DNA of 15,974 bases from Oscillospiraceae bacterium (GCA_004556975.1 SFFD01000031.1:1-15974); one strand, 5' to 3'; counted from the first letter of the stretch, positions 7,445 to 14,365 are shown. Numbers and translations are program-made. Notes: generated from the sequence alone by a model not told the origin.

Positions 7445-9529
7445 ATGTCATTTTCAAAAGCAGTAGTAAAGCTGCGTATTCCGATAGTCATCGTCACGCT
7501 GCTTTTGGCGGTTCTTTCAGTTTTCGGAATGGTAAACACAAGGATAAATTATGATATGCTTGATTACCTTCCGGAGGATATGGACACCGTAATCGGTCAG
7601 AACGAACTCCTTGACGACTTCGGCAAAGGCGCGTTTTCCTTTATAGTGGTTGAAGATATGCCGAACAAGGATGTTGCAAATCTCGTTAAAAAGCTCGAAA
7701 CCGTCGAGCACGTGGAAACGGTTCTTTGGTACAGTTCTCTTATGGATGTTTCCGTTCCTATGGAGCTTTTGCCGGAAAAGCTTTATAACGAATTCAACAC
7801 CGGCAACGCAACTCTTGTTGCAGTATTTTTTGATACATCCACTTCTGCGGACGACACCATGGATGCTATCCGCGAAATTCGCTCCATCGCAGGAAAGCAG
7901 TGTTTCGTTTCGGGAATGTCCGCACTGGTAACAGACCTTAAAGACCTTTGCGAACAAGAAGAACCTATATATGTCGGGATTGCAGTTCTGCTTGCCTGTG
8001 CGGCAATGATGCTGTTCCTTGACGGATGGCTTGTGCCGCTGGTTTTCCTTGCGAGCATCGGAATGATGATTGTAATCAACCTTGGCAGCAACTATTTCTT
8101 CGGCGAAATTTCGTATATTACAAAGGCCCTTGCTGCCGTGCTTCAGCTTGCTGTTACTATGGACTATTCAATATTCCTTTGGCACAGCTATAATGAGCAG
8201 CGCCAGAAATATGACGACCATAAGGACGCCATGGCGGCGGCAATCAGCGAAACGCTGACATCCGTAATAGGAAGCTCCATTACAACCGTTGCGGGCTTTG
8301 CGGCGCTTTGCTTTATGACCTTCACCCTTGGACGCGACCTTGGCTTTGTTATGGCGAAGGGCGTTATCCTTGGCGTAATCGGCTGCGTAACCGTTCTTCC
8401 GGCACTGATACTTATTTTTGATAGGCCGCTGCAAAAGACAAAGCACCGTTCCATCATTCCGGATATGAAGAACTTTGCCGCAAAGGTGGTAAAAATTTTC
8501 CCGGTGTTTCTTGTGGTGTTTGCGCTGCTGATTCCTCCGGCATATTATGGATACAGCAAGACGAACGATGAAGTTTATTACGATATGGGGCAGTGCCTGC
8601 CGCAAGATATTGAGTATGTTATTGCAAACTCAAAGCTTTCAGAGGATTTCGACATTGCGTCCACCCATATGGTGCTTGTGAGTGCAGACACTCCCACAAG
8701 CTCCGTTCGCAAAATGATTAAAGAAATGGAACAGGTGGACGGCGTTAAATATGTTCTTGGGCTTGAGTCCGTGGTTGGCTCCAAAGTTCCGGAGGAAATT
8801 CTGCCGGAAAGCATAACAAGCCTGCTCAAGAGCGACAAGTGGGAGCTGCTGCTCATCAACTCCGAGTATAAGGTTGCAAGCGACCTTGTAAACGAACAGA
8901 TTAACTCCCTCAATTCCGTACTCAAAAAGTACGACCCGAACGGTATGCTCATAGGCGAAGCACCCTGCATGAAGGATATGATAGAAACCACGGGTCACGA
9001 CTTTGAAGTAGTAAACGCCGTTTCAATAGTAGCGATATTTGTGATAATCGCCATTGTGGAAAAGAGCTTTTCTCTTCCGTTTATTCTTATTGCGGTTATC
9101 GAACTCGCAATATTCATTAACCTTGGCTTGCCGCATTACCTTGGTCAGTCGCTTCCTTTTATCGCGCCTATCTGCATAAGCACAATTCAGCTTGGCGCAA
9201 CGGTTGACTATGCAATACTTATGACCACGAGATATAAAGCGGAGCGCCTTGGCGGTCAGGATAAACACGGCGCAGTAACAACGGCGCTTGCAGCTTCGAT
9301 TCCGTCCATTATAGTAAGCGGTATGGGACTTTTTGCCGCAACGTTCGGCGTTGCCGTTTACTCCAACATAGATATTATCAGTTCCATGTGTATGCTTATG
9401 GCGCGCGGCGCTGTGGTAAGTATGCTTTGCGTAATATTCATTTTGCCCGCACTGCTTACTCTTTGCGATAAGCTTATTTGCGCGACAACATTCGGTATGA
9501 AAAAATGTAGGGAGGCAGTAAAACAATGA
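7445..9529 (+). CDS. MMPL/RND-superfamily transporter
   Basis: This is an integral membrane exporter of the MMPL branch of the RND superfamily, which uses the proton motive force to move lipids, drugs or other hydrophobic compounds. Its 694 residues form the usual duplicated layout. TM1 is at about 10-32, followed by an external domain (33-172) and TM2-6 (about 173-328). TM7 (about 349-368) is followed by a second external domain (to about 520) and TM8-12 (about 521-685). Each half carries the proton-relay type motif in TM4: LAVTMDYSIFLW (D240-Y241) and LGATVDYAILMT (D588-Y589). The ATG at 7445 has GAGG 4 nt upstream and GTGAGG 11 nt upstream, a rather poor SD arrangement. Its stop overlaps the next start by 4 nt (ATGA), so the coiled-coil protein is translationally coupled and probably works with it. 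Substrate is unknown; self-protection or export of a cell-envelope lipid are both possible. Confidence 0.93.
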   Translation: MSFSKAVVKLRIPIVIVTLLLAVLSVFGMVNTRINYDMLDYLPEDMDTVIGQNELLDDFGKGAFSFIVVEDMPNKDVANLVKKLETVEHVETVLWYSSLMDVSVPMELLPEKLYNEFNTGNATLVAVFFDTSTSADDTMDAIREIRSIAGKQCFVSGMSALVTDLKDLCEQEEPIYVGIAVLLACAAMMLFLDGWLVPLVFLASIGMMIVINLGSNYFFGEISYITKALAAVLQLAVTMDYSIFLWHSYNEQRQKYDDHKDAMAAAISETLTSVIGSSITTVAGFAALCFMTFTLGRDLGFVMAKGVILGVIGCVTVLPALILIFDRPLQKTKHRSIIPDMKNFAAKVVKIFPVFLVVFALLIPPAYYGYSKTNDEVYYDMGQCLPQDIEYVIANSKLSEDFDIASTHMVLVSADTPTSSVRKMIKEMEQVDGVKYVLGLESVVGSKVPEEILPESITSLLKSDKWELLLINSEYKVASDLVNEQINSLNSVLKKYDPNGMLIGEAPCMKDMIETTGHDFEVVNAVSIVAIFVIIAIVEKSFSLPFILIAVIELAIFINLGLPHYLGQSLPFIAPICISTIQLGATVDYAILMTTRYKAERLGGQDKHGAVTTALAASIPSIIVSGMGLFAATFGVAVYSNIDIISSMCMLMARGAVVSMLCVIFILPALLTLCDKLICATTFGMKKCREAVKQ

Positions 9530-11613
9530 AAAACTCAGTAAAAAAGATAACTGCGGCGGCGCTTTGCACTGTGCTTATTGCCGGAAGCGTTGGCATAACC
9601 GCATTTGCAGAAAATAAAGCGGATTCCAAAGGCGAATCCGCCTCCGTAACGGAGGTTGAGGAGGCAAAAACAACCGCAGAAAGCTCCTCTTCCGATAAAT
9701 CTCTCTCCGGAGTAAGCAAGGACGAAACCGTTTATGTTCTTGTGGACGCAGAAGGCAGCACTAAAAAGATAATCGTCAGCGACTGGCTTAAAAATTCAAA
9801 TCAGAGCAAGGAAATAAAGGATTATTCCGAGCTTAAAGACATAGAGAACGTAAAAGGCGACGAGGAATACACCATGGGCGGCAACAATGTCCGCGTATGG
9901 GACGCCGACGGAAACGATATTTACTATCAGGGTAATATTGATAAGGAACTGCCGGTTTCCGTTTCTGTAAGCTATAAGCTGGACGGCAAAGCAATCTCTC
10001 CGGAGGAGCTTGCCGGAAAAAGCGGAAAGGTGACAATTCGCTACACTTATAAGAACAATCAGTACGAAATGAGAGATATAAACGGCAAGCAGGAAAAAAT
10101 CTATGTTCCCTTTGCAATGCTTACCGGAATTGTGCTTGACAATGATGTTTTTACCAATATTGAGGTTTCCAACGGTAAAATGATAAACGACGGCGACCGT
10201 ACCGCAGTTATGGGCATCGCATTCCCGGGACTTCAGTCAAGCCTTGGCATAGATAACGCAAAGCTTGAAATTCCGGAGTATGTGGAGATTACCGCAGACG
10301 CAAATAACTTTAAGCTCAGCAACACGGTAACCGTCGCAACCAACGAAATCTTCAATAAGATGGATTCCGAAAAATCTGACTCCGCAGACGACCTTGAAAA
10401 TTCCCTCGGCACTCTTACCGACGCAATTTCTCAGCTTGTGGACGGCTCCTCTCAGCTTTACGACGGGCTTTCCACCTTGCTTGACAAATCCGGCGAGCTT
10501 ATAAGCGGAATAAATCAGCTTGCCGCAGGCGCAAGTAAGCTTAAATCCGGAGCGGGACAGCTTTCCGGCGGCGCTTCCGAGCTTTCAAGCGGGCTTTCCA
10601 CTCTTGCTTCCAACAACGCTCAGCTCAACGGCGGCGCAAAGCAGGTTTTTGAATCACTGCTTTCCATGGCGGATGAGCAGCTTGCCGCAGCGAGCCTTGA
10701 AGTGCCAAAGCTTACCATACAGAACTACGCTACTGTTCTCAGCAGCATTATAGCTTCCCTTGATAAGGACAGCGTGTATCAGAAAGCATACGACACCGCA
10801 CTTGCCGCAGTTACCGCAGAGGTAAACAAAAACCGCGATACCATTTACGCAAAAGTATATGAGCAGGTTTGGCCGGTTGTCTATGCTCAGGTTAAAGAGC
10901 AGGCATACGATGAGGCTCTGGAGCAGGTACTTGCCAAAATGGGCATGACAAAGGAACAGTACGAAGCGGGCGTTGCCGCGGGAGTTATCACCGCAGAGCA
11001 GCAGGCTCAGGTGAACGCCGCTGTGGAAGCAGCGCTTACTCAAATTGCGGAGCCGAAGGCAAAGGAAGCCGCCGAACAGAAAACCGACGAGCAGGTTCAG
11101 CTTCTTATTGAGCAGAATATGAACTCTCCCGAGGTTCAGGCGAAAATAAGCGCCGCGCTTGAGGCGGTGGAATCCGGAGCAGCAAGCATTGCTTCGCTCA
11201 AAATGCAGCTTGACAGCTACAACAGCTTCTATACCGGACTTCAGACCTACACTGCCGGCGTTTCCACCGCAAGCGCCGGAGCAAGTAAGCTTTCAAGCGG
11301 CGCTTCCGAGCTTTACGACGGCGTTTGCGAGCTTACCGACGGCATTTTCACACTCAAGGAATCCGCTCCCGCACTCGTTGACGGAGTAAAGCGGCTCAAA
11401 GACGGCGCTATGCGCCTTTCCGACGGGCTCAATCAGTTCAACGAAAAAGGTGTTGAAAAGATACTCGGCGCGGCAGGGGAGGACCTTGACGGTCTTGCAC
11501 TGCGCTACAAAGCAATCATCGAAACCTCTGAAAATTACAAAACATTCGCCGGGATTTCCGACGACATGGATGGTCAGGTAAAGCTTATCTACCGCACAGA
11601 TGCGATAGAATAA
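9526..11613 (+). CDS. Secreted coiled-coil protein with YhgE-like G/L repeats, partner of MMPL transporter
   Basis: Its precise function is not known. A signal peptide is clear: KK near the N-terminus, a hydrophobic stretch 8-24, and a likely cut after AFA (residue 28). Residues ~30-64 are Ser/Glu-rich linker. Residues ~65-270 are a globular, beta-rich domain beginning KDETVYVLVDAEGS. Residues ~290-375 and ~572-640 are heptad-like repeats of the form LxxGxxxL (for example QLVDGSSQLYDGL, KLSSGASELYDGV). They resemble the extracellular repeats of YhgE/Pip proteins and flank an Ala/Gln/Glu-rich helical section (~376-560). No membrane segment follows the signal peptide, so it is exported or held by its partner. 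The protein ends DGQVKLIYRTDAIE. The ATG at 9526 overlaps the transporter stop, and GGGAGG at 9510-9515 lies 10 nt upstream. In other clostridia I recall similar proteins beside MMPL genes. A role as extracellular adaptor for the transporter is inference. Confidence 0.85.
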   Translation: MKNSVKKITAAALCTVLIAGSVGITAFAENKADSKGESASVTEVEEAKTTAESSSSDKSLSGVSKDETVYVLVDAEGSTKKIIVSDWLKNSNQSKEIKDYSELKDIENVKGDEEYTMGGNNVRVWDADGNDIYYQGNIDKELPVSVSVSYKLDGKAISPEELAGKSGKVTIRYTYKNNQYEMRDINGKQEKIYVPFAMLTGIVLDNDVFTNIEVSNGKMINDGDRTAVMGIAFPGLQSSLGIDNAKLEIPEYVEITADANNFKLSNTVTVATNEIFNKMDSEKSDSADDLENSLGTLTDAISQLVDGSSQLYDGLSTLLDKSGELISGINQLAAGASKLKSGAGQLSGGASELSSGLSTLASNNAQLNGGAKQVFESLLSMADEQLAAASLEVPKLTIQNYATVLSSIIASLDKDSVYQKAYDTALAAVTAEVNKNRDTIYAKVYEQVWPVVYAQVKEQAYDEALEQVLAKMGMTKEQYEAGVAAGVITAEQQAQVNAAVEAALTQIAEPKAKEAAEQKTDEQVQLLIEQNMNSPEVQAKISAALEAVESGAASIASLKMQLDSYNSFYTGLQTYTAGVSTASAGASKLSSGASELYDGVCELTDGIFTLKESAPALVDGVKRLKDGAMRLSDGLNQFNEKGVEKILGAAGEDLDGLALRYKAIIETSENYKTFAGISDDMDGQVKLIYRTDAIE

Positions 11614-11651
11614 TTCCTCCATAAAAGAAATGCCGCCTGACCCAATAAAAA

Positions 11652-11698
11652 CGGCAGCAGCTGCACCACTATCCGGTGCGGCTGCTACCGCTTTTTTT
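11652..11698. terminator. Bidirectional intrinsic terminator
   Basis: CGGCAGCAGCTGCACC (11652-11667) pairs with GGTGCGGCTGCTACCG (11675-11690): a 16-bp stem with one wobble and one mismatch and a 7-nt loop. It is followed by CTTTTTTT on + and by GTTTTTATT on -. It ends the tetR-MMPL-coiled-coil transcript on + and the rubredoxin transcript on -. Confidence 0.92.
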
Positions 11699-11704
11699 AT
11701 GCGC

Positions 11705-11857
11705 TTACATAACAAATTTAGATTTTGGTGTTCCGCAAAGAGGGCAGCGCCAACTTTCCGGAAGCTTTGCAAATCTTGTTCCGGGGTTAATGCCTTTACC
11801 GGGTTCACCTTTGTTTTCATCATAAACATATCCGCAGATTGTGCATCTGTATTTCAT
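11705..11857 (-). CDS. Rubredoxin
   Basis: This is a small cytosolic one-electron carrier with a mononuclear Fe(Cys)4 site. In anaerobes it feeds oxidoreductases such as rubrerythrin, flavodiiron proteins or superoxide reductase. The 50 residues match the family (about 52). The two metal-binding knuckles are CTICGYVYD and CPLCGTPKSKF, with the conserved GxxPGTxFxxLPxxWxCP stretch between them. ATG at the complement of 11855-11857 is chosen: GGTGAT lies 4-5 nt upstream, and the family begins MKYRC. A longer in-frame start 60 nt upstream would add residues unrelated to rubredoxin and overlap the promoter. It stands alone, divergent from tgt and convergent with the transporter cassette. No partner enzyme is visible. 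Confidence 0.95.
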   Translation of the reverse strand: MKYRCTICGYVYDENKGEPGKGINPGTRFAKLPESWRCPLCGTPKSKFVM

Positions 11858-11888
11858 AATAATCACCGAAAGATATTGTTTCCATATA

Positions 11889-11917
11889 AACATAAAAGAT
11901 ACATGTTTTGCTTGCAA
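11889..11917 (-). promoter_or_regulatory. Predicted rubredoxin promoter
   Basis: On the - strand, TTGCAA (complement of 11912-11917) is followed after 17 nt by TATGTT (complement of 11889-11894). The -10 matches consensus at four of six positions. The -35 hexamer is a palindrome and is also the -35 of the opposing tgt promoter. Confidence 0.55.
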
Positions 11918-11940
11918 AAAAATAAAATGTGGGATATACT
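11912..11940 (+). promoter_or_regulatory. Predicted tgt promoter
   Basis: TTGCAA (11912-11917), a 17-nt spacer and TATACT (11935-11940) are seen 45-73 nt before tgt. A further TATAAT at 11954-11959 has no matching -35. This gives tgt its own promoter, which it needs here because queA is far upstream and a terminator and a - strand gene lie between them. Confidence 0.65.
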
Positions 11941-11984
11941 AAATATAACTGACTATAATTGACTATATGTTTTAAGGGGCTTAA

Positions 11985-13115
11985 ATGTTTACTGTATTAA
12001 AAACGGAGGGAAAAGCGCGCCGGTGTGAATTTGAAACCGTTCACGGAACAGTTCAGACACCGGCTTTTATGAATGTTGCAACCTGCGGAGCGATTAAAGG
12101 CGGCGTTGCCGCAGAGGATCTTAAAGAGCTTCATTGTCAGGTGGCGCTTTGCAACACATATCATCTTTCACTGCGCCCGGGGGACCTTGTTATAAAAGAA
12201 CTTGGCGGACTTCATAAATTTATGAACTGGGACAGACCTATTCTTACAGACAGCGGAGGATTTCAGGTGTTCAGCCTTTCAAAACTTCGTAAAATAAAAG
12301 AAGAGGGCGTATATTTCCGCAGCCACCTTGACGGACACGCTATTTTTATGGGTCCGGAAGAATCTATGCAAATTCAGTCGCACCTTGGAAGCACCATTGC
12401 TATGGCGTTTGACGAATGTGTTGAAAACCCGGCGCCAAAATCGTATGCAGCACAGTCCTGCCAGCGCACGGTAAGATGGCTTGTTCGCTGCAAGGAAGAA
12501 ATGGCACGCCTTAATTCGCTGCCTGATACCATTAACCCGAACCAGATGCTTTTCGGTATCAATCAGGGCTGCACTTTCAGCGACCTTAGAATTGAGCACA
12601 TGAAACAGATTGCAGAACTTGACCTTGACGGCTATGCAATAGGCGGTTTGGCGGTAGGAGAACCTACGCTTGAAATGTACCGCATAATTGAGGATGTTGA
12701 ACCGTATATGCCTTTTGAAAAGCCAAGGTATCTTATGGGCGTTGGCACGCCGGTAAATATCCTGGAAGGCGTTCACCGCGGAGTGGACCTTTTTGACTGT
12801 GTTATGCCAAGCAGAAATGCGCGCCACGGCACTTTGTTTACATGGCAGGGAATTCGTAACCTGAATAATGAAAAGTACATTTATGACGAATCTCCGGTCG
12901 ACCCGGAATGCGATTGTCCGACCTGCCGTTTGCATAGCAGGGCATATGTGCGTCACCTTTTGAGAGCAAATGAGCTTCTTGCTCACCGTCTTACTGTTCA
13001 GCATAATCTTTTCTTCTATAACACACTTATGGAACGCATAAGGGAAGCACTTGACAACGGTACTTTTGAAGAATTCTATCAAAAATATGTACCTATTTTG
13101 GGCAAAAGAATATAA
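11985..13115 (+). CDS. tgt: Queuine/preQ1 tRNA-guanine transglycosylase (Tgt)
   Basis: Tgt swaps guanine-34 for preQ1 in tRNAs with GUN anticodons, the step just before QueA. The 376 residues are a normal bacterial length. Active-site residues are visible: Asp89 in LTDSGGFQVFS, Asp271 in GVDLFDCVMPSRNARHG, and the zinc site C309, C311, C314 and H340 (CxCxxC then 25 residues and His). Other family segments include CNTYHLSLRPG, MAFDECVENP, LFGINQG and GGLAVGEP. The ATG at 11985 has AAGGGG 5 nt upstream. It is followed by yajC after 65 nt, the common tgt-yajC order. It appears intact. Confidence 0.97.
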   Translation: MFTVLKTEGKARRCEFETVHGTVQTPAFMNVATCGAIKGGVAAEDLKELHCQVALCNTYHLSLRPGDLVIKELGGLHKFMNWDRPILTDSGGFQVFSLSKLRKIKEEGVYFRSHLDGHAIFMGPEESMQIQSHLGSTIAMAFDECVENPAPKSYAAQSCQRTVRWLVRCKEEMARLNSLPDTINPNQMLFGINQGCTFSDLRIEHMKQIAELDLDGYAIGGLAVGEPTLEMYRIIEDVEPYMPFEKPRYLMGVGTPVNILEGVHRGVDLFDCVMPSRNARHGTLFTWQGIRNLNNEKYIYDESPVDPECDCPTCRLHSRAYVRHLLRANELLAHRLTVQHNLFFYNTLMERIREALDNGTFEEFYQKYVPILGKRI

Positions 13116-13122
13116 AAATACC

Positions 13123-13151
13123 TTGCACAAAGAAAAAATATGCTTTATAAT
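13123..13151 (+). promoter_or_regulatory. Sigma-A-type promoter for yajC
   Basis: TTGCAC (13123-13128), exactly 17 nt, then TATAAT (13146-13151) begin 8 nt after the tgt stop, 30 nt before the yajC start. This allows yajC and the following membrane gene to be expressed apart from tgt. Confidence 0.75.
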
Positions 13152-13180
13152 AATTTTATACTGTTTTTTGGAGGTAAAAA

Positions 13181-13534
13181 ATGACCAACGTATATCAACT
13201 TCTTACCACTGCAACAGAAACCGCAAGCGGTAATGGCGATGTTTTAACCAGTATTTTAAGCTACGCTCCGTTAGTTTTAGTTATTATAGCTTTCTATTTT
13301 TTGCTTATTCGTCCGCAGCAAAAAAAAGACAAAGAAGATAAGGCTATGAGAGAAAACCTGGATATCGGCGATGAAATTGTAACTGCCGGAGGCATTATCG
13401 GTCGTATAGTTTCAATAAAGGATGATACCATCGTTATTGAAACAGGAAGCGACAGAAGCAAAATCCGTATTACTAAATGGGCTGTTTCTCAAAATCTTAC
13501 CGCTGCCGAAGCGAAGAACAAAGATAAAGCTTAA
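13181..13534 (+). CDS. yajC: Preprotein translocase accessory subunit YajC
   Basis: YajC is a small single-pass membrane protein that joins SecDF at the SecYEG translocon. It has 117 residues. A short N-terminal external segment is followed by one membrane helix (about 24-43, PLVLVIIAFYFLLI) and the signature RPQQKKDKE. The cytosolic domain contains the typical GDEIVTAGGIIGRIVSIKDD and ends in a charged tail. The ATG at 13181 has GGAGG 6 nt upstream. secD/secF often follow nearby in clostridia but are not inside this window. It appears intact. Confidence 0.96.
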   Translation: MTNVYQLLTTATETASGNGDVLTSILSYAPLVLVIIAFYFLLIRPQQKKDKEDKAMRENLDIGDEIVTAGGIIGRIVSIKDDTIVIETGSDRSKIRITKWAVSQNLTAAEAKNKDKA

Positions 13535-13556
13535 TTGATTCAACTGAATAAAAATT

Positions 13557-13597
13557 TCCTCCTTTGAATATCCTTAAAAAGGGTGATAAAAGGGGGA
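13557..13597 (+). promoter_or_regulatory. Possible hairpin that hides the ribosome binding site of the next gene
   Basis: TCCTCCTTT (13557-13565) is complementary to AAAGGGGGA (13589-13597) over 9 bp with one G-U pair. The right arm contains the SD (GGGGG, 13592-13596) of the TIGR04086 gene. If it forms in the mRNA, it would limit translation initiation. No T-run follows, so it is not a terminator. Confidence 0.4.
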
Positions 13598-13603
13598 TTT
13601 TTT

Positions 13604-13981
13604 ATGTCTGAAACAAAAGGAGTAAAAATTATCATAAGTTCCGCCATTGGAGCGGGCATTGGCACCGTATGCGTTGCTGCAATCATTTTTGCCATGTCTT
13701 TGGTACTTGCCATAGGAAATATACCGGCAGCACTGATTATGCCTTTAGCGACGGCGGCACTTGCGATTGGAGGCTTTTCTGCAGGAATTGCTTCCGCGAA
13801 AATTAACAAAAGTAAAGGAATGGCATGCGGCGCTGTTGCCGGAATATTGCTTTTTCTGCTTGTATGGGCAAGCGGAGGAATAATCGGCAACGGGGACTTT
13901 AGCGCAGTTACCGCAATAAAGGCGGGAATAGTAATACTTGCAGGAGTGCTTGGCGGAATAGTAGGCGTAAACAGGCAATAG
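13604..13981 (+). CDS. TIGR04086-family four-helix membrane protein
   Basis: This is a small integral membrane protein of unknown function. With ATG at 13604 it has 125 residues and four hydrophobic helices (about 8-34, 38-60, 72-92 and 104-121), rich in Gly/Ala, with a short basic loop KINKSKG between helices 2 and 3. Size, hydropathy and position between yajC and the SCIFF gene match what I know of the TIGR04086 family, which recurs next to SCIFF genes in clostridia. ATG is chosen because GGGGG lies 7 nt upstream; a GTG at 13583 precedes that SD and is rejected. It is probably co-transcribed with yajC (69-nt gap) and ends at a strong terminator, so it is not in the scfA transcript. A link to export of, or response to, the peptide is only a neighbourhood inference. 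Confidence 0.8.
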   Translation: MSETKGVKIIISSAIGAGIGTVCVAAIIFAMSLVLAIGNIPAALIMPLATAALAIGGFSAGIASAKINKSKGMACGAVAGILLFLLVWASGGIIGNGDFSAVTAIKAGIVILAGVLGGIVGVNRQ

Positions 13982-14027
13982 AAAGCAAAATATCCTGTAC
14001 CAAAACGGCACAGGATATTTTGCTTTT
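13982..14027 (+). terminator. Strong intrinsic terminator after the TIGR04086 gene
   Basis: There is a perfect 17-bp inverted repeat: 13982-13998 (AAAGCAAAATATCCTGT) with 14010-14026, an 11-nt loop and a short T-run at the 3' side. It begins at the base after the TIGR04086 stop and separates the yajC operon from the scfA region. Confidence 0.88.
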
Positions 14028-14046
14028 GGTTTTGAAGGGTAAAATA

Positions 14047-14064
14047 TTGTAAAATGAATTACAA
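14047..14064. repeat. Short inverted repeat TTGTAA-N6-TTACAA
   Basis: TTGTAA at 14047-14052 and TTACAA at 14059-14064 are separated by 6 nt. It lies just upstream of the structured element and could be an operator or part of a promoter. In AT-rich DNA a 6-bp dyad can arise by chance. Confidence 0.3.
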
Positions 14065-14095
14065 ACAGAAATTAAAGCGCACTGAACATTAAACA

Positions 14096-14205
14096 GGAAG
14101 GTTAATATGGCGTAAAGTCTTCACGCCGGTGTCTTACCGGCGCAAAGACTAAAATTTACCGCCATAGTGTTTGAAGCATTTAGCTGGACAAAAAAGCTTC
14201 CATAT
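14096..14205 (+). ncRNA. Unidentified structured element, candidate small RNA or leader
   Basis: The core is a long rod. TATGGCG (14106-14112) pairs with CGCCATA (14160-14166). TAAA (14113-14116) can pair with TTTA (14155-14158) around one bulge. AGTCTT (14116-14121) pairs with AAGACT (14145-14150), and CGCCGGT (14124-14130) with ACCGGCG (14136-14142), leaving a GTCTT loop. Outside it, GGAAG (14096-14100) can pair with CTTCC (14197-14201), or GAAGC (14173-14177) with GCTTC (14196-14200), which are mutually exclusive. ATATGG (14105-14110) could also pair with CCATAT (14200-14205). I see no ORF, tRNA features or riboswitch consensus that I recognise. Strand is not certain. The only good promoter nearby is downstream, so its transcription is unproven. 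Confidence 0.5.
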
Positions 14206-14278
14206 ATATAGACCCCAAAATCGCAAAAATGCAACACTTTTTTTGAAAAAAATTTAAAAAAATTTTATAAAAACCATA
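14206..14278. other. AT-rich spacer with A/T tracts, no gene seen
   Basis: This stretch is very AT-rich, with several A- and T-tracts (for example 14238-14275) that could bend DNA or act as an UP-like element further upstream of the scfA promoter. It has no ORF with a ribosome binding site and no GC-rich hairpin. Confidence 0.5.
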
Positions 14279-14300
14279 TTTGCTTCCGATTTGCTTCCGA
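14279..14300. repeat. Perfect tandem repeat of TTTGCTTCCGA upstream of scfA promoter
   Basis: TTTGCTTCCGA occurs at 14279-14289 and again at 14290-14300, head to tail with no spacer. An 11-nt period is close to one DNA helical turn, so both copies face the same side of the DNA about 37 nt before the -35. This is typical of direct-repeat activator sites. The bound protein is unknown. Confidence 0.6.
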
Positions 14301-14336
14301 AATAAAAAAACAGCATAAAAATAAACAATAAAACTG

Positions 14337-14365
14337 TTGCAAGCAGAAGAACAATGTGATATAAT
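14337..14365 (+). promoter_or_regulatory. Strong sigma-A-type promoter for scfA
   Basis: TTGCAA (14337-14342), a 17-nt spacer and a perfect TATAAT (14360-14365) place transcription start near 14372, about 35 nt before the scfA ATG. The promoter is close to consensus, suggesting high basal expression of the peptide gene. Confidence 0.8.

Noticed and set aside
10520..10753. Second-frame open reading frame in the coiled-coil gene
   Set aside because: It arises from the biased Ala/Ser/Leu codons of the repeat region and has no SD. The overlapping gene has signal peptide, repeats and coupling to the transporter.
6578..11700. Mobile element carrying the transporter cassette
   Set aside because: No transposase, integrase, tRNA attachment site, or flanking direct or inverted repeats were found at the cassette borders.
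11630..11962. 110-codon frame on + opposite rubredoxin
   Set aside because: It begins in the bidirectional terminator region and is antisense to an unmistakable rubredoxin.
14106..14166. tRNA gene or known riboswitch in the scfA upstream region
   Set aside because: There is no T-loop GTTCRANNC, no CCA end and no cloverleaf. No preQ1, TPP, SAM, glycine, cobalamin or cyclic-di-GMP signature could be recognised. Kept only as an unidentified structure.
14279..14300. CRISPR array
   Set aside because: There are only two 11-nt units with no spacers; repeats are far too short and no cas gene is present.
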